A stretch of DNA of 26,553 nt. Origin: Bacteroidales bacterium M2. GTDB lineage: Bacteria > Bacteroidota > Bacteroidia > Bacteroidales > Muribaculaceae. The DNA lies in the NCBI GenBank assembly GCA_001689415.1, contig LUJM01000115.1:1-26553 (forward strand). Reading direction: 5' to 3'. The notes beneath the pieces are model-generated. The model saw nothing but the letters and a program-made list of their open reading frames with translations, made no database searches and had not been told where the DNA came from. Positions 13,741 through 21,897 of this stretch are shown here, in pieces; the first letter of the stretch is position 1, and every line of letters starts with the position of its first letter. A program made the position numbers and the translations under genes.

Positions 13741-15078
13741 TCAGCAGACGCCGAGACCCATCATAGCGTGAGCAACTTTCATGAAGCCGGCGATATTAGC
13801 ACCCTTCATGTAGTTGATGTAACCGTCGGCTTCTACGCCATAACGGAGGCACTGCTCGTGGATGTCGGTCATGATAGTGTGGAGTTTCTCGTCAACTTCC
13901 TCAGCCGACCACTGCAGGTGCATAGCGTTCTGGCTCATTTCGAGACCCGAAGTTGCAACACCGCCGGCGTTTACAGCCTTACCGGGTGCATAGATTGTGC
14001 GTGACTCGATGAAGGCATCGATAGCTTCGGGAGTGCAGCCCATGTTTGATACTTCGGCTACCATGCCTACGCCGTTTGCGATAAGGGCCTTTGCGTCGTC
14101 GCCGTTGAGTTCGTTCTGAGTAGCACAGGGAAGAGCGATGTCAACCTTCTGCTCCCAGGGTTTGCGGCCGGCGAAGAATGTAGAACCTGCAAACTTCTCG
14201 GCATATGGAGCAACAACGTCGTTGCCGGAAGCACGGAGCTCAAGCATGTAGTTGATCTTGTCAGCATCGAGACCTGCGGGGTCGTAAATGTATCCGTCAG
14301 GACCTGAAATCGTAACAACTTTAGCGCCGAGTTCGGTAGCTTTAAGAGCAGCACCCCAAGCAACGTTGCCGAAACCGGAAATAGCGATTGTCTTACCTTC
14401 GATAGAGTCGTTGCGCTGTTTGAGCATATTCTGTACAAAATACAGAGCGCCAAAACCGGTAGCCTCGGGACGAATACGGCTGCCGCCGAATTCGAGCGCT
14501 TTGCCGGTGAATGTACCGTCGTGCTGGTTGACCAGACGTTTGTACATTCCATACATGTAACCAACTTCGCGGCCGCCTACGCCGATATCGCCGGCGGGAA
14601 CGTCGCGGTCAGGACCGAGGTTCTTCCACAAGCCGAGCATGAAAGCCTGGCAGAAACGCATGATTTCGCGGTCGCTCTTGCCACGGGGTGAGAAGTCAGA
14701 ACCGCCTTTAGCACCGCCCATAGGAAGAGTGGTGAGAGCGTTTTTAAAGGTTTGCTCGAAACCGAGGAATTTTAATATAGAGAGGTTAACTGATGCATGG
14801 AAACGGATGCCACCCTTGTACGGGCCAATGGCATTATTGAATTGAACGCGATAACCGAGATTGTTCTGCACCTCGCCTTTGTCGTCGATCCAGGTTACAC
14901 GGAATGTAACGATGCGATCGGGCTCAACCATGCGCTCGATAATCTTGTTGCGTTCGAACTCTGGATGCTGGTTGTAGATATCTTCTACAGACATGAGGAC
15001 TTCGCGAACAGCCTGCAAGTATTCTTTTTCACCGGGGTGTTTGGCTTCAAGCCCGGCCATGATACTATTAATATCCAT
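13741..15078 (-). CDS. gdhA: Glutamate dehydrogenase (NADP-type, hexameric)
   Basis: Cytoplasmic enzyme that interconverts 2-oxoglutarate plus ammonium and glutamate, the main ammonium assimilation route in many gut Bacteroidales. The 445-residue length fits the small hexameric class. Substrate motif GYRVQFNNAIGPYKGGIRFH starts at 75 (Lys88), catalytic-lysine motif LPMGGAKGGSDF has Lys124, and the dinucleotide fold AISGFGNVAWGAA is near 230. NADP rather than NAD use is inferred from overall likeness to the GdhA class. Single gene with its own strong promoter and terminator. Confidence 0.96.
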   Translation of the reverse strand: MDINSIMAGLEAKHPGEKEYLQAVREVLMSVEDIYNQHPEFERNKIIERMVEPDRIVTFRVTWIDDKGEVQNNLGYRVQFNNAIGPYKGGIRFHASVNLSILKFLGFEQTFKNALTTLPMGGAKGGSDFSPRGKSDREIMRFCQAFMLGLWKNLGPDRDVPAGDIGVGGREVGYMYGMYKRLVNQHDGTFTGKALEFGGSRIRPEATGFGALYFVQNMLKQRNDSIEGKTIAISGFGNVAWGAALKATELGAKVVTISGPDGYIYDPAGLDADKINYMLELRASGNDVVAPYAEKFAGSTFFAGRKPWEQKVDIALPCATQNELNGDDAKALIANGVGMVAEVSNMGCTPEAIDAFIESRTIYAPGKAVNAGGVATSGLEMSQNAMHLQWSAEEVDEKLHTIMTDIHEQCLRYGVEADGYINYMKGANIAGFMKVAHAMMGLGVC

Positions 15079-15139
15079 AAGCGTATAAATTAAAAGGTGT
15101 TTTTTAGTTTTTCGGGTATATGATTTATGTTATCTACGG

Positions 15140-15172
15140 CAAAGATAGCAACAAAAAATCGGAATAATCAAA
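15140..15172 (-). promoter_or_regulatory. Bacteroidetes-type promoter of gdhA
   Basis: On the minus strand, -7 element TATCTTTG (15140-15147) and -33 TTTG (15169-15172) are 21 nt apart. The leader to the gdhA ATG would be about 55 nt. Confidence 0.8.
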
Positions 15173-16148
15173 TTTATTTCAAAATAATTTTCATTTTTTT
15201 TGAGAGTGACACAGGTATGCAAATAACTCTTTTCCAATATGCAGGGTTATTACCACTCAAATTGAGCATTATGGTGAAATATTTCGGATTATTTGCGCGG
15301 TTTTCATGGTAAAACAAAGAAAAAATCTAAAATATTTAAGCGCGTATTGCATACATTAAAAGAAAGTAGGACTACACACGAAGCCAAATAAACTATAAGC
15401 TTATATGCTATGCACAGATTTAGCTGAAAGAGGGCATGCATAGTCGTAATAAATCGGCATTGGCTGTGATATGTTACAGATTTATCTGTGAAAATTGTTA
15501 GTATAATTAGTGTTAAAGTGCTGATAATATGTGTAAATAAAAAACCTAAGACCGTCTGAAAATGTTATAAATGTAAATAATCGAGTAATCAGTGGTGAAA
15601 TTTTAAATTTTCGCTCTGTTTAGAGGAATGTTGTTACTGCATCTGCAATAATTTACAACACCAAACCGACAATTTGAACATTGAAACAGCTATTTTACTG
15701 CAATTGCGAGTTGGAATTTGCAAACGCAACGCCGAATTATTTACAAAACCAACACGACAGATTATGCAAATTGCAACACAAACAGTTTAAAATTTACAAT
15801 CCCACAAATCTTTATAGGTTTACAAAGCTAAACATTCAGTCCAATATACGACTATTACTATTTTTAACTAATCGTTGTACATTCTAATACCCAATATATT
15901 ATAACTAAAAGCTAAACCTTATGTTTAAATTATGCAGCCTATTATAAGGATGCTATTTTGTAATAGTTGTCGTATGTGTATAATGTTTATTACAACTACG
16001 TTATACTACTATAGTTAAACGGCTACTTTAGGAGTGATTTTTCATAGGATAGAGCCGGGTTTATGGGATATAATCGCTGTTTGCGAATGAGAATTTTACA
16101 ATTATATATCTATTTACAATCTTAAATTGCAAAATAAACAATACAAAA
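15173..16148. other. Gene-free AT-rich regulatory stretch
   Basis: I find no supportable gene here. ORFs of 61-68 residues exist but have biased, low-complexity composition and no family likeness. Visible structure includes the 12-bp palindrome TATAAGCTTATA (15394-15405), ACAGATTTATCTGT (15476-15489, 6+2+6 dyad) and a near copy of its left part, ACAGATTTAGCTG, at 15414-15426. From 15652 onward TTTRCAA heptamers recur. An unannotated small RNA cannot be ruled out. Confidence 0.5.
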
Positions 16149-16183
16149 TTTGCAATTTACAAATATTGTTTTTACATTTGCAA
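15652..16183 (+). repeat. Iterated TTTRCAA heptamers upstream of the HTH gene
   Basis: TTTACAA begins at 15652, 15740, 15793, 15819, 16095, 16113 and 16156. TTTGCAA begins at 15717, 16149 and 16177. All ten are on the plus strand. The pair at 16149-16162 is head to tail and covers the -33 element of the HTH gene promoter; the copy at 16177 overlaps its -7 element. This fits repressor or autoregulator sites, but AT-rich composition also raises the chance rate. Confidence 0.5.
16149..16180 (+). promoter_or_regulatory. Bacteroidetes-type promoter of the HTH regulator
   Basis: -33 TTTG (16149-16152) and -7 TACATTTG (16173-16180) are 20 nt apart. Transcription would start about 20 nt before ATG 16207, giving a very short leader. 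Both elements overlap TTTRCAA repeats. Confidence 0.75.
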
Positions 16184-16206
16184 AGTGAATTTCAAAATCA
16201 AAACAG

Positions 16207-16791
16207 ATGGAAGACAGCGAAAAAAGCCCGGTTTTAGACCGTTTGGTTCAATTTATGAATTCTACAGGACTCAGTAGTTCGCAATTTGCGGATACAACCG
16301 GCATACCACGGCCAAGTCTGTCTCAAATGTTGCACGGTCGCAATAAATCGGTCAACAACCAGGTACTTGCAAAACTAAATGCAGCATTTCCAAATCTAAA
16401 TATCCTGTGGCTTCTATTTGGCACCGGTAATATGTTGGAGAATGGAAATATTGAAACGTCAGAGGCTCAAAATTCAGAAAATAACATTCCCAAAACCGAG
16501 CAACAAGCTCTAAACGAGGTTTTTGAAAAATCAGAAACCGACATATCGACCAATCTGTTTTCAATCGAAAATAGAGCAGAACCGTACTTTATGCCTGAAA
16601 ATATGGTTGCGTCATCGATTTCAGACAATCTTAACAGCCCACGAGAGCCCTATACCGCTCCGCGAGAGCAAGACTCCCCCACTCTGCCTCAGATGCCTCA
16701 AGGGTTGAACATGGATGAAGCTAAAAAGATATCGTCGATTATCGTGTTATACACCGACGGCAGTTTTGAAACCTTTAAGCCTACTAAATAA
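16207..16791 (+). CDS. HTH (XRE/CI-like) transcriptional regulator
   Basis: A 194-residue DNA-binding protein. The N-terminal helix-turn-helix spans about residues 8-72; SSQFADTTGIPRPSLSQMLHGR contains the two core helices, and NLNILWLLFGTGNM is the phage-repressor-like segment that ends such domains. A long polar, low-complexity linker (about 75-165) follows, then a small C-terminal part, KKISSIIVLYTDGSFETFKP. There is no peptidase or sensor domain. It stands alone with its own promoter and a terminator shared with the converging gene. Its targets are unknown; autoregulation through the upstream heptamers is a reasonable guess. Confidence 0.85.
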   Translation: MEDSEKSPVLDRLVQFMNSTGLSSSQFADTTGIPRPSLSQMLHGRNKSVNNQVLAKLNAAFPNLNILWLLFGTGNMLENGNIETSEAQNSENNIPKTEQQALNEVFEKSETDISTNLFSIENRAEPYFMPENMVASSISDNLNSPREPYTAPREQDSPTLPQMPQGLNMDEAKKISSIIVLYTDGSFETFKPTK

Positions 16792-16811
16792 TAGCAGAAT
16801 ATTAAGGACAT

Positions 16812-16862
16812 AAAAAGCCCTGTGGTAAAACTCGGATTTCCGAACTTGCCACAGGGCTTTTT
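16812..16862. terminator. Bidirectional terminator between convergent genes
   Basis: A perfect 14-bp stem, AAAAAGCCCTGTGG (16812-16825) with CCACAGGGCTTTTT (16849-16862). It supplies a T-run in both directions. The loop contains a second small hairpin, TCGGA/TCCGA (16832-16843). It serves the HTH gene (plus) and the T9SS protein gene (minus). Confidence 0.93.
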
Positions 16863-16916
16863 ATGAATACCTAGTAACTCGAAAAAGTAAGAGGCGAGTT
16901 ACTATTTAAAATGTCA

Positions 16917-19454
16917 TCACTTCACCATAATCTTTCGAGAGGTTCCTCCAACCTTAACGATATACAGACCTGTCGACAAAGTGGTAGATAGCGACCCATT
17001 GCCGGAGATAAGGCATTTGCCGTCGATGCTGAAGATTTCAATGTCGGCATCAGCAAGTATCGAAACATGGTTTCCTTCGACCTTAATAAGGCATTCGGAG
17101 ACGACTTCAGAAAGGCCAGATTTAGTAACGACAACAGTCACCGGTTGAGATAGCTTTGATTCGCCCTTGTCATAGACGGTAGATATGGCATATGAATATT
17201 CGCCCTCCTGCATTACGGTGTCGTTGAAGGTGGTTGAACTAATGGGCGTATTGTTGATCTTAACGCCGTCGCGATATATATTGTATCCTTTAATTTCGAG
17301 CGGAGCACCCTTTCCGGCAGGCCTGTATGTGATGTCGTCGACAAGCAGCATATAGCCCATAGGAGAAGTACAACGGACCGCAAAATGGGTGGCTCCTTCC
17401 GGAAGGTCAAACGAAAGCATAGACCATTCCTCCTGCGGAATATCGGTTACTTTACCGATAAGCTTATATGCTTCGATATTTTCGGGTGTAGATTCAGTGA
17501 ATAGAATCTCAGCTTCCTCAAGGTATGAATAATCATAGCTTCTCAACCACAGCGTCACGGTCTGAGCACAGCCGGCAAGCGGCGGTGAAATCAGCCAATC
17601 GTCAACCGCAGAGTAATCGCTATTGTACATGGCAGCGAAATATTTCGAGCCGGAATGAGCCTCAAACGACTCATGATATTCATCGTTGAACACCTCGTGC
17701 GAACTATCGAAAACAAAGAAAGAATGCGGAGTATCGTTGGCGATACCCGGAATCTCCCTATCATAGAATCCGGCCATCGGGCCTTTGTCGGCATCAACCA
17801 TAGTCCAGCCACCGACACCATTTTCAGCAAAGGACTGATACGACTCAACATCATCGGTAATCGGATCTGCGAAAGTATCGGTAGGATCAGGCGCTGTCCA
17901 CGACAGAGTCACTGTAGTTTCATAAGAGTTTGCGATAAGGCCTGTAGCTACAGGATGCAACGGCATGTCGAGGATGACCGGTACGGTTTCGCTTGTGTTG
18001 TCTGCCGGATTCTTGTCGTCCTCGCAAATAACCCTTACGCTATACTCGTTTTTTTCAGGGGACGCAACAGATAGTGTGCAGTCGAATTCGGCAAGAGCAA
18101 CCTGCCCGGCGCCAAGTTCGATTCCGTCAACCTCATCTGCCAGCTTATCATTATAAAGAAGTTGAGCTTTCCAGCCTTTCACGGGTTTGAGGCCGTTGTT
18201 TTCTATCCTTGCAGACACAGTGAACTTGTCGCCTGGAACAACACGTTTAGGCACTGCGATATGTGTTGCCGACAGATTACAATCAAATAACGGAAGAACC
18301 TCAATACAGTCGAGAGCTACCATAGGAGCATTGTTGCACAAGCCTTCGAAGACAGGAATAATAGACTTGCCATTATAGTTGGCCAACGGAAGAATAACCC
18401 TGTTCCAGTCTTTGACAATGGTTAGTTCGTCGATTTTTACGGTTTCGAGGAGTACTTTCTTACCTTCTGAAATAACGTAGACTCGGAGCTCGTTTGCATT
18501 ACCTTCGTGGCGGTATACATAGAATGAAAGAGCCGCATCGGCCGAACTGATATTGATTTTATCAAGCATTATGGCATCACACGCACCGGGGACTACATCC
18601 TCGCCATATTCGCTGGTCTTGAAGCTGAAGAAACGGTCGTCGTTGTCGATTGAAATAAGGCGGTCATTGTAATAATCGGCAATGCCCCAAGTAAAATACG
18701 GATCTTCGCTGACGATGAACATATCATGGTCGTGAGTACCCGATTCTTTATATGGCATATCCGCCCCCTCTCCTACATAGGTGTAGAATACTTCGCTGTA
18801 ATCCGACAAGCCCTCGTCGTTGTGGGCAACTACACAATAATTGACAAAACCGGGATTTACCTCGCAAGTGTATGATGTGGATTTAATCTCTTTTGCAACA
18901 AGGCTGTAATCTCCCCAATCGTCTTTAGAATAAATTTGGTAGGTCAGGTATGTCTGGGGGAGGTCTTTGCCGTCGATATCCTTATCTACAGCATTCCAAG
19001 AAATAATTACTTCCTGTGGTTTGTTGCTTTCGCGTACACTTACGCCGGTAACAACAGCAGGACGGTTTACTCCAATGAAGCATGAGGTTTCAGCAGAGGC
19101 ACTATTACCAGCAGCATCGTATGATGTTACAGTGTAGGTATGGCTGCCATTAGGCACGTTTTCATCCACAAAGGTCATTGATGTGGATGACTGAGGATTA
19201 TTGATTGTTTTAACCTGTTCGCCGTCGCGTGCAATCGTAATCGATGAGAGTTTGACAGCAGGGGTCTTGAAAGACAGGTCTACAACTTTGAGTCCGTCGG
19301 GATCCGGAGTAGCAGTAAGACCGGAGACCGCAAGTGCGGATTCGACCAAGGCATCTGCTTCAAGCAAATATGACCGAATCTCATTTGTCGCAGCGACGCC
19401 TGCGGTAGTTATAAGGACCGCCGCCATTAGAATGAATTTAGCTCGCTTTTTCAT
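16917..19454 (-). CDS. T9SS-secreted multidomain protein with choice-of-anchor J and Fn3-like domains
   Basis: An 845-residue exported protein. The N-terminal signal peptide is MKKRAKFILMAAVLITTAGV. It is followed by fibronectin-III-like modules (about 45-130 and 131-228, with VVTGVSVRESNKPQEVIISWNA-type strands), a jelly-roll-like segment (about 235-385), a CARDB-like segment (about 390-490) and an Fn3 start. A choice-of-anchor J / cleaved-adhesin domain (about 540-700) shows GGWTMVDAD, SGSKYFAAMYNSD, DDWLISPPL and LLVDDITYRP. After another Fn3 comes a C-terminal type IX sorting tail (IEIFSIDGKCL, LSTGLYIVKVGGTSRKIMVK). It is likely surface-attached or released and binds carbohydrate or protein. 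No catalytic domain is seen. Confidence 0.9.
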   Translation of the reverse strand: MKKRAKFILMAAVLITTAGVAATNEIRSYLLEADALVESALAVSGLTATPDPDGLKVVDLSFKTPAVKLSSITIARDGEQVKTINNPQSSTSMTFVDENVPNGSHTYTVTSYDAAGNSASAETSCFIGVNRPAVVTGVSVRESNKPQEVIISWNAVDKDIDGKDLPQTYLTYQIYSKDDWGDYSLVAKEIKSTSYTCEVNPGFVNYCVVAHNDEGLSDYSEVFYTYVGEGADMPYKESGTHDHDMFIVSEDPYFTWGIADYYNDRLISIDNDDRFFSFKTSEYGEDVVPGACDAIMLDKINISSADAALSFYVYRHEGNANELRVYVISEGKKVLLETVKIDELTIVKDWNRVILPLANYNGKSIIPVFEGLCNNAPMVALDCIEVLPLFDCNLSATHIAVPKRVVPGDKFTVSARIENNGLKPVKGWKAQLLYNDKLADEVDGIELGAGQVALAEFDCTLSVASPEKNEYSVRVICEDDKNPADNTSETVPVILDMPLHPVATGLIANSYETTVTLSWTAPDPTDTFADPITDDVESYQSFAENGVGGWTMVDADKGPMAGFYDREIPGIANDTPHSFFVFDSSHEVFNDEYHESFEAHSGSKYFAAMYNSDYSAVDDWLISPPLAGCAQTVTLWLRSYDYSYLEEAEILFTESTPENIEAYKLIGKVTDIPQEEWSMLSFDLPEGATHFAVRCTSPMGYMLLVDDITYRPAGKGAPLEIKGYNIYRDGVKINNTPISSTTFNDTVMQEGEYSYAISTVYDKGESKLSQPVTVVVTKSGLSEVVSECLIKVEGNHVSILADADIEIFSIDGKCLISGNGSLSTTLSTGLYIVKVGGTSRKIMVK

Positions 19455-19492
19455 AAGATTGTTTATTAATTGTGAAAAATGAGATAGATACG

Positions 19493-19524
19493 CAAAGCTA
19501 CTAAGAATTATCGAAAAAACGAAA
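19493..19524 (-). promoter_or_regulatory. Promoter of the T9SS protein gene
   Basis: On the minus strand, -7 TAGCTTTG (19493-19500) fits TAnnTTTG. A -33-like TTTC (19521-19524) lies 20 nt upstream, one mismatch from TTTG. Confidence 0.65.
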
Positions 19525-19556
19525 TTATGTATATGAAAAGTAGCAAATTATGACAG

Positions 19557-19580
19557 CATGCGCCATTCTCATAGCGCATG
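19557..19580 (-). terminator. Weak hairpin after the DUF4421 gene
   Basis: CATGCGC (19557-19563) pairs with GCGCATG (19574-19580) around a 10-nt loop, 30 bp after the DUF4421 stop. The following bases are only mildly T-rich, so termination here is uncertain. Confidence 0.35.
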
Positions 19581-19609
19581 TTACAAAACAAATCCGGATA
19601 GGCTGAGGA

Positions 19610-20671
19610 TTAAAAGAGATTAAATCTCCAGCCTACTTTGACATCGAAGTTGACAAACGCATTTGTCAAAGTAGAAGAGCTTGAATAAATAAAGCCGGCA
19701 TCAGCCTTTGCTGTCGCCCCAATAAACCAGCGGTCACGATTCCAAACGACAGCCAACCCTCCGCGGTAATTCATACGAAAAGAAAAATCTTTTTCATGGC
19801 TGTTGAGATATCCATAATTCAGGCTTGGTATTATCTGTGCCATTAACCCAATAGTAATATTTTTACGAGGCACCCAGTTGAAACCATAACCACCGCCAAT
19901 ACCTATATTATAACCATTGGAAGAATAAAGCATGTTTTTCCATTGCTCGGGTAGCCATAGTTTTACCTCCTCGGGCAATTGCATAAAATCAAATTCCATT
20001 TTTTGAGACTGATATGCCAGAGACAGCATAAAAGACCCCTGACTCTGTTTTTGGATTTTTCCAAAAGAGAATGCTGCAGAATTTGAGTATCTATTATGAT
20101 TGAAATAATATGTGACATCGATGCCCCACAGAGATGTCGACATGCCGTCGAATTTCAGGTCAAGATTTCGCTTATCGCCAAAGCGGTAGATTGTCATACC
20201 GTCGTTGTTCTTAATCGAATAGAGCCGACCCGAAAGCAGCGCACTCGAAAACTCAAAATTAAACCTTGATTTCGACCGATCTTCGCCGCCAAAAAGTTTA
20301 TTGATATTAATATCGTAGCCAAGTGCTACAGCAAGGTATTGCACATCGAAGCCAATCGAACTGCAATATGGAGACTTCATTTTCATGCGATGATCGCCGT
20401 CGAAGTAAAACTCATTAATATCAGTCCAGTTTCCGGATTTGAGCTTTACGTTCATCTTGTATCCGGTTGACTGTACGAACGCAGTATCGACACCGTTGAA
20501 AAACTTGTCAGCCCAATAATATGTCCTGACACAGAAATCAGGGAAGCGTCCTAATTTTGCAATAGAATCAGGATTAAATGAGATCGCCGTTGATATTTGC
20601 GCCACAGCACAGAATACCAACAGGCATATAACCCGCCAATAGACACGATGACATTTACGATTCATAAACAC
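19610..20671 (-). CDS. DUF4421 family outer-membrane protein
   Basis: A 353-residue protein with an N-terminal signal (VICLLVFCAVAQISTA, about 14-29). Its body is of alternating aromatic/hydrophobic beta-strands and it ends in WRFNLF, the usual terminal Phe of outer-membrane barrels. The N-terminal YYWADKFFNGVDTAFVQSTGYKMNVKLKSGNW matches the DUF4421 pattern found in Bacteroidales; no function is known for the family. The start could be Met1 or Met3 (MNRK), which does not alter the signal peptide. It follows the GNAT gene by 30 nt on the same strand, so they may share a transcript. Confidence 0.82.
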   Translation of the reverse strand: MFMNRKCHRVYWRVICLLVFCAVAQISTAISFNPDSIAKLGRFPDFCVRTYYWADKFFNGVDTAFVQSTGYKMNVKLKSGNWTDINEFYFDGDHRMKMKSPYCSSIGFDVQYLAVALGYDININKLFGGEDRSKSRFNFEFSSALLSGRLYSIKNNDGMTIYRFGDKRNLDLKFDGMSTSLWGIDVTYYFNHNRYSNSAAFSFGKIQKQSQGSFMLSLAYQSQKMEFDFMQLPEEVKLWLPEQWKNMLYSSNGYNIGIGGGYGFNWVPRKNITIGLMAQIIPSLNYGYLNSHEKDFSFRMNYRGGLAVVWNRDRWFIGATAKADAGFIYSSSSTLTNAFVNFDVKVGWRFNLF

Positions 20672-20701
20672 TAAATATAAGCAAGCTCTGAATATTCACA
20701 C

Positions 20702-21556
20702 TCAAAGCTGCAGCATCATTTCATACTGTGTGCTTGCTAATGGAATGTTTTTGCTTTTGAGGAATGCATGTATTAATTGATCGTCGGCATCAATGTTCAA
20801 GACTTTTACAAAGTCTGTTTTCATTTGCGCAATAGCTTGAGAAAGTAATGCCGAAGCTATTCCCTTTCGCCGGCTATCGGCAGTGACAGCTATCTGGGTC
20901 AAGTCGCCGGTACCTGGATCAAACACACAGTGGCCAACAGGCTGTCGGCCTAAAAATGCGCCAAGACATTTGAGATTAGACTTACCACGAACTATCGAGT
21001 CAATACTATTTTGCCACGAAGGAGTGCAGTCGCAATTACACTGCGATTGGATTATAAAATCTATATCGACAGGTATTATTTGATAATTGGAAACAATATC
21101 CGTGTCAACAGGATTATTTATGAACTTTATTGATTGATGGAAGCAGTCTAACTGACGAGTCCGGTCAAAATTCATCCGTCGATATACTGAAATAGCTTTT
21201 TGGTTGTTATGTAGTACCTCAAGCAGATACCGGTTTACTCCAGCATCTTTTAGAAATGGTATTGAATAGGTAAAAATTTCCCCGGCAATACCCTGCCCTC
21301 TGTATTCTTTTACGGTACCTGTACCGGTGTCATACGCTGTCAGTGCGCCATTGAAGTTACCTATACCATTAAAGGTAAATGCCACAATACTCCCTTGGTC
21401 GAAAGCTGCAAACGACAATAGGGGGTCGAAACCTCGCCTTTGTAACATAGAACGGACCTCTTCTTTCTCGAAATGTATATCATAGTCAGAAAAAGCCATT
21501 TCAAAGGCTGCAAACAATGTGTCGAAGTCTATTCCTTTTAAATTGTGAATCTCCAT
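20702..21556 (-). CDS. Tandem-domain GNAT N-acetyltransferase
   Basis: A 284-residue protein with two acetyltransferase folds. The first has the acetyl-CoA loop in GTVKEYRGQGIAGEIF (about 84-99), followed by LEVLHNNQKAISVYRRMNF. The second has LTQIAVTADSRRKGIASALL (about 224-243) and ends at the C-terminal strand TQYEMMLQL. The linker holds a Cys-rich QCNCDCTP stretch (about 172-179). The substrate is unknown. A -7-like element TAATTTTG lies at 21642-21649 upstream. The gene diverges from bioA. Confidence 0.88.
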   Translation of the reverse strand: MEIHNLKGIDFDTLFAAFEMAFSDYDIHFEKEEVRSMLQRRGFDPLLSFAAFDQGSIVAFTFNGIGNFNGALTAYDTGTGTVKEYRGQGIAGEIFTYSIPFLKDAGVNRYLLEVLHNNQKAISVYRRMNFDRTRQLDCFHQSIKFINNPVDTDIVSNYQIIPVDIDFIIQSQCNCDCTPSWQNSIDSIVRGKSNLKCLGAFLGRQPVGHCVFDPGTGDLTQIAVTADSRRKGIASALLSQAIAQMKTDFVKVLNIDADDQLIHAFLKSKNIPLASTQYEMMLQL

Positions 21557-21641
21557 GCTTTGACTATTTCAGAACGTTTAATATTGGTAATTTAACGATA
21601 TTCGAATGCATTGATTTAATGATGCAGACGAAATACGTATG

Positions 21642-21649
21642 CAAAATTA
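21642..21649 (-). promoter_or_regulatory. Possible -7 element of the GNAT gene
   Basis: TAATTTTG on the minus strand fits TAnnTTTG, about 85 nt before the start codon; no clear -33 element is seen. The divergent gap 21557-21897 (341 bp) otherwise holds only this and the bioA promoter. A 99-residue ORF in it lacks coding character. Confidence 0.4.
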
Positions 21650-21849
21650 CAAAATAAAGCCAATCAATTTGCGACAACCCGGGATAAATACGAGCACATG
21701 AATAGTAACTGGAGCCATATGCGATTAAGGCCACAGTTGCTGCGGACGATAGATAGTATAATTTAGAAAGTTTTGTATGACATGTATGAAGTGTTAATCG
21801 GATTAAGCCAAGAATGCATACCGACGTTGAAGTATTCGCACTATTATGG

Positions 21850-21881
21850 TTTGCATACACCACCTATAATTACTAAATTTG
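21850..21881 (+). promoter_or_regulatory. Bacteroidetes-type promoter of the bioA operon
   Basis: -33 TTTG (21850-21853) and -7 TAAATTTG (21874-21881) are exactly 20 nt apart. The -7 element ends 16 nt before the bioA ATG, so the leader is nearly absent. No obvious BirA-type dyad is seen. Confidence 0.8.
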
Positions 21882-21897
21882 CATAAAATCTAACGCA

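Noticed and set aside
15681..15887. 68-residue ORF in the gdhA-HTH gap
   Set aside because: Low-complexity Asn/Lys/Leu-rich composition, contains several TTTRCAA repeats, no promoter or relatives recognised.
15652..16183. Heptamer cluster as a CRISPR array or plasmid-type iteron origin
   Set aside because: Repeat unit is only 7 bp with irregular spacing, and there are no cas genes and no plasmid Rep. Operator sites are a simpler reading.
21564..21863. 99-residue ORF between the GNAT gene and bioA
   Set aside because: It spans the bioA and GNAT promoter elements and shows no domain pattern.
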